Of a stretch of DNA of 64,000 nt, positions 53,409 through 61,199 are shown piece after piece. The stretch lies in assembly GCA_013791885.1 (NCBI GenBank), contig VMSZ01000038.1, positions 101,990 to 165,989 on the forward strand, written 5' to 3'. Position 1 is the first letter of the stretch. Each line of letters starts with the position of its first letter. The notes beneath the pieces were generated by a model, which was not told the DNA's origin, ran no database searches, and worked only from the letters and a program-made list of their open reading frames with translations. The position numbers were made by a program, and so were the translations under genes. This stretch comes from Sulfurimonas sp. (GTDB lineage Bacteria; Campylobacterota; Campylobacteria; Campylobacterales; Sulfurimonadaceae).

Positions 53409-54158
53409 ATGCTAAAAAAAATAGATGCAATCATTAGAAAATTAGAAGATGACAAAAGTTTTGATTATCATCCCAGGTTTAGAATAGAAAAAAAAGAGCT
53501 ATTGGATATTGCCTTTTCGAAGTATGATATAAAATCTGCTGCAGAACTTGGCTGCGTTTGGGGAATAGATTGCTCATATGGTATTTATGCGCTGGAAAAA
53601 TTTAAACTAAATAAGGTAAAGATGGTTGACACGCATTGGACGGATACAGCGATGGAGAGAGTTTCCAATTATCCTGAAATAGAAGTTTTTAAAGATAATT
53701 TTGGCGCTGAACATATGCCACAAAGCATAGGTAATGTGGATGCCGTAATTTTGTTTGATGTTTTATTGCATCAAGTGGCGCCTGATTGGACAAGGCTACT
53801 AGAAATGTATGCTTGCCATGCTGAGTATTTTATAATTTTTAATCAAGATTGGATAAAAAGTAATTTAACTACAAGATTGCTTGATTTAGGGGAAGAAGAA
53901 TATTTTAAAAATGTACCACATAATATCAATGAAGCCCCTTACAATACACTTTTTGACAATTTATATGAAAAACATCCTCTACATGATAGAATCTGGAGGG
54001 ATGTGCATCATGTTTGGCAATGGGGAATTGTTTCAGATGATTTAATATCAGTGATGAAAAAGCTTGGGTTTCGTCTCGAATATTTTTCTAATCATGGAGA
54101 GCTGTCTTATCTCAAATCTTTTGAAGAACATTCTTATATTTTTAAGAAGATAAGATAA
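53409..54158 (+). CDS. SAM-dependent methyltransferase-like protein
   Basis: A 249-residue protein with a Rossmann-type methyltransferase core: AAELGCVWGIDCSYGIYALE (motif I, here with Val-Trp in the glycine loop), VKMVDTHWTD (acidic end of strand 2), and VDAVILFDVLLHQVAPDW (motif IV). The glycine loop G-C-V-W-G is unusual, so SAM binding should be treated as likely, not certain. It starts 20 nt after the Maf gene and belongs to the glycan cluster. Confidence 0.72.
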   Translation: MLKKIDAIIRKLEDDKSFDYHPRFRIEKKELLDIAFSKYDIKSAAELGCVWGIDCSYGIYALEKFKLNKVKMVDTHWTDTAMERVSNYPEIEVFKDNFGAEHMPQSIGNVDAVILFDVLLHQVAPDWTRLLEMYACHAEYFIIFNQDWIKSNLTTRLLDLGEEEYFKNVPHNINEAPYNTLFDNLYEKHPLHDRIWRDVHHVWQWGIVSDDLISVMKKLGFRLEYFSNHGELSYLKSFEEHSYIFKKIR

Positions 54159-54165
54159 ATACCAT

Positions 54166-55239
54166 ATGATTAATGTAACCAAGACTTACTTGCCGGATAA
54201 GAAAAAATATAAACAATATATTGATGAAATATATGCAAGTGGAAAAATAACAAATAATGGACCGTTATTAAAAAAACTTGAGTCTAGATTGGCTCAGTAT
54301 CTTGGTGTAAAAAATATTGTACTTGTTGCGAATGGCACTGTTGCGCTGGAAATTGCGTATAGAACACTTGGCTTAAAAGGCCTTGCTATCACAACTCCTT
54401 TTAGTTTTGTGGCAACTACAAGTTCGCTTGTAACGAATGGGCTTTTACCGATTTTTGCAGATATAGACCCAGAAAGCTTAAATATCAATCCAAAAAATAT
54501 AGAACCATTGATTACATCAAATACTTCAGCTATTGTAGCTACGCATGTTTTTGGAAATGCTTGCGAAGTAGAAAAAATAGCAAAAATAGCAAATAAATAT
54601 GATTTAAAAGTAGTTTATGATGGCGCACATGCTTTTGATGTTCGATATAAAGGACAGAGCGTTCTTAATTATGGTGATATTTCTACTTTGAGCTTCCATG
54701 CTACAAAACTTTTTCATACGATAGAAGGCGGTGCCTTAATAATTAATGATGATGCTTTAGTAGAAAAAGCACGCTATCTGATAAACTTCGGGATAAAGAA
54801 TCAAGAAGAGATACCCGAACTTGGTACGAATGCTAAGATGAATGAATTTGAAGCAGCTATGGGGCTATGCGTACTTGATGACATCCAAGAGATAAAACAA
54901 AAGAGAAAAGTTGTTTATAGCAGATATGCAAAAGAATTAAAAGATTTGGTGGTATTTCAGAAACAAAATGAAAATATTTTACAAAACTACAGCTATTTTC
55001 CCATAGTATTTGAAAGTGAAAAGCAACTCAAAAGAGTGCAAGAAGCACTCAATAAAGAGGATATTTTTCCAAGAAGATATTTTTATCCATCACTTGATAC
55101 GCTGAGCTATATAGAGCCAAAACAACATATGCAAATATCAAGAGATATTTCTAAAAGGATACTTTGTTTACCTATATATTCAGAGCTTGAAGAAAAAATT
55201 CAAAACAAAATAATTGATATTTTAAAGAGTTCTTTATGA
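54166..55239 (+). CDS. DegT/DnrJ/EryC1/StrS family aminotransferase
   Basis: A 357-residue PLP enzyme of the sugar aminotransferase family, which aminates nucleotide-linked keto sugars. The PLP-ring Asp is in VVYDGAHAFD (near residue 155), the Schiff-base Lys in LSFHATKLFHTIEGGALI (near 182), and the substrate-side TPFSFVATTSS near 84. It overlaps wbqC by 4 nt (TATGA), so their products probably act in one pathway. Confidence 0.9.
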   Translation: MINVTKTYLPDKKKYKQYIDEIYASGKITNNGPLLKKLESRLAQYLGVKNIVLVANGTVALEIAYRTLGLKGLAITTPFSFVATTSSLVTNGLLPIFADIDPESLNINPKNIEPLITSNTSAIVATHVFGNACEVEKIAKIANKYDLKVVYDGAHAFDVRYKGQSVLNYGDISTLSFHATKLFHTIEGGALIINDDALVEKARYLINFGIKNQEEIPELGTNAKMNEFEAAMGLCVLDDIQEIKQKRKVVYSRYAKELKDLVVFQKQNENILQNYSYFPIVFESEKQLKRVQEALNKEDIFPRRYFYPSLDTLSYIEPKQHMQISRDISKRILCLPIYSELEEKIQNKIIDILKSSL

Positions 55240-55991
55240 ATATAGCAATAATGCAACCATACCTTTTCCCATATATTGGATATTGGCAACTTATAGCTAA
55301 TAGCGATGAATTTGTTTTTTTTGATACAGTTCAATATAATAAAAAAAGCTGGATGAGTAGAAATAGAGTATTGCATCCAGATAATTCATATCAATTTCAA
55401 TATATTTCAGTTCCCATAAAAAAACATTCGCATGGTACTTTGATAAAAAATGTTCTTATAAATAATGATGAAGCATGGAGAGAAAAGCTTTTGGGTCAAT
55501 TAACGCTTTATAAAAAGTTAAAAGCTCCATTTTATGATGAAGTAATAAGTTTGGTAAATAACATATTGCTGAAAGATTATACAAGTTTTTTAAGTTTGTC
55601 TATAGAATCAATCAAAGAGGTATGTAATTATTTACAATTAAATTTTAAGTATCAAATAGCTTCAAATATCGATATTAGCGGGCATGCAATAGAAAGTTCA
55701 GGAGATTGGGCTTTGGCGATTTCAAAAAGTTTACAAGCAAATGAATATATAAATCCATACAGTGGCTATGAAATATTTGATGAAATAAAATATAATAATC
55801 ATGGAGTAGGTATCACATTTATAAAAGCAAAATTAACACCATATCAACAATCTTGGAAGAAGGAATTTCAGGCTGGATTATCAATTATAGATATTCTTAT
55901 GTTTAATGATAAAGACAAAGTCAATGAAATGTTACGAAAAGATTTTGATATATTAAGCAAAAATGAATTGGTAATAATGAATGAAAAGTAG
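55236..55991 (+). CDS. WbqC-family protein
   Basis: A 251-residue protein with the clear WbqC opening: MNIAIMQPYLFPYIGYWQLI, then FVFFDTVQYNKKSWMSRNR and YISVPIKK. WbqC proteins occur in many O-antigen and surface-glycan clusters, and I know of no firmly established reaction for them. Here the gene is translationally coupled to a DegT aminotransferase upstream and overlaps a second PLP-fold gene downstream by 11 nt, which suggests modification of an amino sugar. Confidence 0.88.
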   Translation: MNIAIMQPYLFPYIGYWQLIANSDEFVFFDTVQYNKKSWMSRNRVLHPDNSYQFQYISVPIKKHSHGTLIKNVLINNDEAWREKLLGQLTLYKKLKAPFYDEVISLVNNILLKDYTSFLSLSIESIKEVCNYLQLNFKYQIASNIDISGHAIESSGDWALAISKSLQANEYINPYSGYEIFDEIKYNNHGVGITFIKAKLTPYQQSWKKEFQAGLSIIDILMFNDKDKVNEMLRKDFDILSKNELVIMNEK

Positions 55992-56946
55992 TTCAATGAA
56001 AGAAATTGGCGGATATTTTTCACTAGAGCTTCCTGAAAGAAAAAATCATTTTCATATGCAAGCGATTCAATTAAATTCAGCAAGAAACGCATTTGAATAT
56101 ATACTGAAACATACAAAAGTTAATACGGTTTATATTCCATATTATAATTGTGATGTCATGTTGGAACCACTTCTTAAAACTTTTACAAGTTATAAATATT
56201 ATGCGATTAACGATAGTTTAGAAATAGAAAAATTAATTTCATTAAAAGACAATGAATTAATTTTATATATCAATTATTTTGGAATTAAGAATCAATATGT
56301 AGAAAAATTAATTAAAAGATACCAAGAGAAATTAATTATTGATAACAGCCAAGCCTTTTTTGCTAAGTTTGAAAAGCATATATATGCTATTTATTCGCCA
56401 AGAAAATTTTTTGGAGTTTCAGATGGAGGATATTTAGTAGGTAATATAGAAGAAAATTCCTTAGAACAAGACTTTTCTGCAAAGAGAATGAATCATTTGA
56501 TAGGCAGATTGGATTCTGATGCTGAGAAATATTATGATACATATAAAAAAAATGATAATTCATTGAAAATGCAAGATATAAAAAAAATGTCTACAACAAC
56601 AGAGTATATTCTTTCCACAATTGACTATAAGAACATAGCGAAAAAAAGAAAAGAAAATTTTATGTATTTGCATGATAATTTGAAAATGATGAATTCATTG
56701 AGAATAGATGAAGATTCTTTATCCATCCCCATGATTTATCCATTTTTATTTAAAGAAGAATTAAAAAAGATTTTAATTGAAAATAAAATTTATGTAGCAA
56801 CGTATTGGCCTAATATTTTAGAAATTCAAGATATTCCAAAAAATGAACAAAACTTGACTAAAAACTTAATCCCTTTACCACTTGATCAAAGGTACAATCT
56901 GGATGATATGAAAAGAATAGTTCAGATAATTAAGGAAAATTTTTAA
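55981..56946 (+). CDS. PLP-fold aminotransferase-like protein (DegT-related)
   Basis: A 321-residue protein that looks like a diverged member of the DegT fold. LIIDNSQAFFAKFEKHIYAI gives the PLP-ring Asp and following Gln, and YSPRKFFGVSDGGYLVG gives a candidate Schiff-base Lys before a glycine pair. The N-terminal substrate loop is reduced compared with sugar aminotransferases. Similar proteins often neighbour wbqC genes. It may be active on an unusual substrate or serve as a partner. ATG 55996 is an alternative start. Confidence 0.7.
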   Translation: MKSSSMKEIGGYFSLELPERKNHFHMQAIQLNSARNAFEYILKHTKVNTVYIPYYNCDVMLEPLLKTFTSYKYYAINDSLEIEKLISLKDNELILYINYFGIKNQYVEKLIKRYQEKLIIDNSQAFFAKFEKHIYAIYSPRKFFGVSDGGYLVGNIEENSLEQDFSAKRMNHLIGRLDSDAEKYYDTYKKNDNSLKMQDIKKMSTTTEYILSTIDYKNIAKKRKENFMYLHDNLKMMNSLRIDEDSLSIPMIYPFLFKEELKKILIENKIYVATYWPNILEIQDIPKNEQNLTKNLIPLPLDQRYNLDDMKRIVQIIKENF

Positions 56947-57956
56947 TGTATAGTAGTCAAGAGGAAAAACAAAGAACACAAACTTTTAAAAGAAATGATT
57001 TATTAGAAGAATTTTTAATGGATATAAATAATGACTTGTGGAATACAGAAAAAAGACTTTTAACATCCAAGAAAGCTGAATATCCGTTAATATTTGTAAT
57101 GGGAGCACACAGGAGCGGCACTACTCTGCTCATGCAGTGGTTGGCAAATCTTGATACGATAGCATACCCCACAAATCTTATGTCTAGATTTTACAAGGCA
57201 CCGATTATTGGGAGTAAGATCCAATTACTTTTAACTGATGAAAGATATAACTATAGAAATGAAATAAGAGATTTTAATTGTGCAATAAATTTTAATAGCG
57301 AAAATGGCAAAACAAACGGTGCTTTGTCTCCAAACGAGTTTTGGTATTTTTGGAGAAGATTCTTACCATTCAAAGAATTAGATTATCTACCCACGGATGA
57401 ACTTTTTAAAAAAGTAGATATTGAAACTCTGCAATCAGAATTGGCAGGCATAGTAAATGTCTTTCAAAAACCATTTGGCTTAAAAGGGATGATACTCAAT
57501 TATAACATTGATTTTTTAGATAAGGTATTTGATAATGCAGTCTTTTTATATATAAAGAGAGATCCTTTGACTAATATAGAATCGGCTCTTAAAGCGAGAG
57601 AAAAACAACTTGGAAACATCATGGAGTGGTATTCTTTCAAGATACCGGAATACGATAAACTTAAAAAATTAAACCCATACGAACAGGTGGCAGGACAAAT
57701 ATATTTCATAAATAAAGCTGTGGCATCAGGGCTTGAAAATGTTGCAGAGCATAAAAAAATGATAGTTAATTACGAAGATTTTTGTGAGAATCCGAAAAAA
57801 ACTTATAGCGAGCTTGTTGAAAAATTGAGAATTCAAGGATATGAAATGGGACTAGAATATAGAGGTGAACAGAAATTTCATGTGACACGAGAGTGCCCAA
57901 AAGATAAAAATATTTTGGATGCTTATAATAAGTTTTACAAGGGAGTAAAACCATGA
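56946..57956 (+). CDS. sulfotransferase family protein
   Basis: A 336-residue protein with the PAPS 5'-phosphosulfate loop FVMGAHRSGTTLLMQWL near residue 50 and a 3'-phosphate region VFLYIKRDPLTNIESALKAR near residue 205, the two marks of the sulfotransferase fold. It probably sulfates a surface glycan or lipid with PAPS. It overlaps both neighbours (1 nt upstream, 4 nt downstream), so it is within the glycan operon. No PAPS-forming genes are visible in the window. Confidence 0.83.
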   Translation: MYSSQEEKQRTQTFKRNDLLEEFLMDINNDLWNTEKRLLTSKKAEYPLIFVMGAHRSGTTLLMQWLANLDTIAYPTNLMSRFYKAPIIGSKIQLLLTDERYNYRNEIRDFNCAINFNSENGKTNGALSPNEFWYFWRRFLPFKELDYLPTDELFKKVDIETLQSELAGIVNVFQKPFGLKGMILNYNIDFLDKVFDNAVFLYIKRDPLTNIESALKAREKQLGNIMEWYSFKIPEYDKLKKLNPYEQVAGQIYFINKAVASGLENVAEHKKMIVNYEDFCENPKKTYSELVEKLRIQGYEMGLEYRGEQKFHVTRECPKDKNILDAYNKFYKGVKP

Positions 57957-59446
57957 AAGCTATGACTATCGGAATAAGCCCATACTATAATTATCCAGGC
58001 ACATTAGAAAAATGGAATACAAATAATACAGAATATGCATCTAATCACGGGGGTTCGCTTATTACCAGGGCAATAATGAAAGAGTTTAACGCAGATTATG
58101 TCAATGATTTTAGTGATATTGCAACATTGAAGAATAAATATGATACATGCATAATGGCACTTGCTACACACGTTCATGAAGCCAGAGATGTGAGTATGTA
58201 TGTGAAGCTTCTAAAAAAATTAAATATGAAAGTCGTCATTGTATCGTTAGGTGTTTCTGATTATTTAAATAACAATCAATTAAATATTAAGATTCATTCC
58301 AGTATCAAAGCACTTTTGAATTTAGCTCAAGAAAGTTCAAATTGGATTGGAGTAAGAGGACCTTATACAGCTCATATATTAAGTAAGAACGGATTTAAAA
58401 ATGTTGTTCCAATTGGTTGTCCTACAGTTTTTTGGAATATGAAACCTGAAATAGTTATTAACACCAAGAAAGAATACAACAATCCTTTGGTTGTTTATCA
58501 AGAAAATATAGCAAAAGACGGATTTGAATTAATTAAACAGTTTAATTTACTAGGACAAGATTTTAAAGATGAAGTAATATTTACAGATAATTTACAAAAT
58601 GATATATCTTTAAGAGATTTTCAAAGAAGTTTTTATCAAAATCTTGAAAATCCGCAAGAAGTTCTACAATATATAACAAGCAAAGGCATTTTCCAAAAGA
58701 ATTTTGATGAGTGGTTTGAAACCATAAAAAAACATGATTTTATTTTTGGGCCTAGATTGCATGGTGTTATAGCTTCTTTAATACAGGGCATCCCTGCTGT
58801 ACTGACAACTCGTGATTTAAGAACGAAAGAATTGGCGGAATTTTTTAATATTCCTTCAATTGAACATGGCTTGTTAGATAATACACAGTTTAATGACATT
58901 GTTATGTTAGCTAATTTTCAGAAATTTGAATTAACCTATCAGCAAAGATATAAGAATTATCTTTCTTTTATTGCTGAAAATAGATTAGATACTAATTTAG
59001 AAGTGGTTAAAAATACAGGATTTATCTATACGATTAAAGATCAAGAAACTACGAATCAGTTAAATTCAATGAATATTTCTGAAAACTTTTTTGAAAAAGA
59101 TATAGTTGATAATTTAATAAATATTATTATGGATAATAATTTAAAATCATTTTCCATATGGGGACTCAATGCATTAAGTATTAATTTTTTGGAAAGAATC
59201 AATGGTATGAATATAAAAATTAATTTTTTCATTGACACAAATTTATCTAAATGTGAACAAACTTTTTTTGGACAAACAGTTTACACTATAGAAGATGCCA
59301 TTAAAATGAATGAAACTGATATTGTTATTATTTCTGAAAAAGGCAGTGAAAAGATGATAGAGTATGCTTCAAAAGTAGTAGATATTAAAAAAATAAATTT
59401 TTATAAACATGATATTATTTATCCAATTTCCGATGAAAAGAATTAA
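57953..59446 (+). CDS. polysaccharide pyruvyl transferase with C-terminal nucleotide-binding-like module
   Basis: A 497-residue protein. Residues about 1-350 match the pyruvyl transferase family (CsaB/WcaK type): NHGGSLITRAIM, VVIVSLGVSDYL, WIGVRGPYTAHIL and the signature FGPRLHGVIASLIQGIPAVL. It would add a pyruvate ketal from phosphoenolpyruvate to a glycan. Residues about 380-497 form an extra Rossmann-like module (FSIWGLNALSINFLERI, then INFFIDTNLSKCEQTFFG and DIVIISEKGSEKMIEYA) that recurs in the next two genes. Confidence 0.82.
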   Translation: MKAMTIGISPYYNYPGTLEKWNTNNTEYASNHGGSLITRAIMKEFNADYVNDFSDIATLKNKYDTCIMALATHVHEARDVSMYVKLLKKLNMKVVIVSLGVSDYLNNNQLNIKIHSSIKALLNLAQESSNWIGVRGPYTAHILSKNGFKNVVPIGCPTVFWNMKPEIVINTKKEYNNPLVVYQENIAKDGFELIKQFNLLGQDFKDEVIFTDNLQNDISLRDFQRSFYQNLENPQEVLQYITSKGIFQKNFDEWFETIKKHDFIFGPRLHGVIASLIQGIPAVLTTRDLRTKELAEFFNIPSIEHGLLDNTQFNDIVMLANFQKFELTYQQRYKNYLSFIAENRLDTNLEVVKNTGFIYTIKDQETTNQLNSMNISENFFEKDIVDNLINIIMDNNLKSFSIWGLNALSINFLERINGMNIKINFFIDTNLSKCEQTFFGQTVYTIEDAIKMNETDIVIISEKGSEKMIEYASKVVDIKKINFYKHDIIYPISDEKN

Positions 59447-59452
59447 ATAATC

Positions 59453-61171
59453 ATGGTGTCAATAATATTAACATCCTACAATCATGGTGCATATTTAAAA
59501 GAGGCTATAGAGAGTGTATTGAATCAAACTTTCACAAATTTTGAATTTATTATTTGGGATGACGCTTCAACAGATAATAGCTGGGAAATAATTAATAGTT
59601 ATGATGATGAAAGAATTAAAGCATATAGAAATGAAGTCTCACAACGCGGTGTATATGGAATAAACAAAGCTATTTCAGAAGTTGCTAAGGGTCAATATAT
59701 CGCTATCCATCATTCAGATGATATTTGGGAACCAACAAAACTTGAAAAACAAGTAGAATATTTAGAAAGTCATCTAGATATAGGTGCAGTTTTTACAAAT
59801 GCTATGGCAATTGATGAAAAAAGTAATCCATTTGAAAATAAAGAACATTTTTACTATTCTATTTTTAATCAAGCAAATCGAACACGCTATGAGTGGCTCA
59901 ATTACTTTTTTTATCAAGGAAACGTGTTATGTCATCCAAGTGTATTAATAAGAAAAGAGTGTTATCAATCTTGTGGACCTTATCGTTATGGACTGGCACA
60001 GCTAGGTGATTTCGACATGTGGATACGATTATGTATGCAGTATGAGATACATATTCTTTCAGAGCAACTGGTACATTTTCGCGTCAGAGATAATGCTTCT
60101 AATAGTAGTGGAGAGACTCCTTTAAATAAAATTCGTATGTTTAATGAACACTCTGTAATTATGCAAAACTATTTAAATATTGCTTCTTGTGAGTCACTTC
60201 TTAAAATTTTCCCTCAAGCTTCTATTTATAATGTAAATGGTGAATGTATTCCTTTGTATGGCTTGGCCATGATGGCTCTAGATGTCCAAAATTGGAGTGA
60301 TCTTAATCTTTTGGGACTTAATTTACTTTATAAAATAGTTAATGACAAAGAACTCTCACAATGTGCAAAAACACTGTATGATTTTGACTATTTAAAGCTT
60401 GTACAGCTTTCTGCCCAATATAATGTTTTTTCTGTCGTTGCAGATGAAATTTCGTATATTAAATCATCTATGAGGATAAATGAAAAAAGCCAAAAAGCTG
60501 AATGCTTTTATGTGCTCGATACTGTAGATGTACAAAAGTATGTTTTTGATCTTTCTTATGTGGAAATTGCTGCTCCCTTTATTCTTTTTTTATTGGAAAA
60601 AAGTTGTGTTGTTGAGATAGAAAGAATGGCCCTTGTTTTTCCAAATAAACACCCGATAGAGTGCAAACCATATTTTACAAATGCACTTAAAGAAGAGAAG
60701 AATACTTATTATTTTGAGACAGAATCGCCACAGATACATTTTAATTTTAATACGATTATAAATTTTAGAGAAGCGAAATTAGAATTAGAAATTAGGTATA
60801 TGAATAAAGATGCTGATGCTCTACAAGAGTGTATAAGAGTAATTAAGCAAGATAAACTATCATTATTGCATAAGTTAAACAGCCAAAATAAAAATTATAG
60901 ATTGGTTTATTTTGGTGCTTCGAGTGGACTTGAAAAAGTTTATCAAGATTTAAAAAAAGAGGGAATTGTTCCTGATTTTATATGTGATAATTCTCATCTA
61001 AAGCAGGGAACATTTTTTAAACAACATAGTATATCTAGCCCAGATGATATATTATTGCAAAACTATGATTTTATCGTCGTAATTACTAGTTCCTATGTTG
61101 AAGAAATTAAATTACAGTTACATAAGTACAATACTATTTTTGATATTTATGATCTTGTAGAGAGTAGGTAG
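59453..61171 (+). CDS. family 2 glycosyltransferase with C-terminal module
   Basis: A 572-residue protein. Residues 1-~225 are a GT-A glycosyltransferase: VSIILTSYNHGAYLKEAIES, FEFIIWDDASTDNSWEII, a metal-binding HHSDDIWEPTKLEKQ and the acceptor-side LGDFDMWIRLC. Residues about 225-470 are helical and beta sequence of unknown role. The last ~90 residues (YRLVYFGASSGLEKVYQDL, then DFICDNSHLKQGTFF and YDFIVVITSSYVEEI) resemble the C-terminal module of the preceding protein. It starts 6 nt after that gene. Confidence 0.83.
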   Translation: MVSIILTSYNHGAYLKEAIESVLNQTFTNFEFIIWDDASTDNSWEIINSYDDERIKAYRNEVSQRGVYGINKAISEVAKGQYIAIHHSDDIWEPTKLEKQVEYLESHLDIGAVFTNAMAIDEKSNPFENKEHFYYSIFNQANRTRYEWLNYFFYQGNVLCHPSVLIRKECYQSCGPYRYGLAQLGDFDMWIRLCMQYEIHILSEQLVHFRVRDNASNSSGETPLNKIRMFNEHSVIMQNYLNIASCESLLKIFPQASIYNVNGECIPLYGLAMMALDVQNWSDLNLLGLNLLYKIVNDKELSQCAKTLYDFDYLKLVQLSAQYNVFSVVADEISYIKSSMRINEKSQKAECFYVLDTVDVQKYVFDLSYVEIAAPFILFLLEKSCVVEIERMALVFPNKHPIECKPYFTNALKEEKNTYYFETESPQIHFNFNTIINFREAKLELEIRYMNKDADALQECIRVIKQDKLSLLHKLNSQNKNYRLVYFGASSGLEKVYQDLKKEGIVPDFICDNSHLKQGTFFKQHSISSPDDILLQNYDFIVVITSSYVEEIKLQLHKYNTIFDIYDLVESR

Positions 61172-61199
61172 TATTTTGGCGATAAGGAAAGGAGATTAA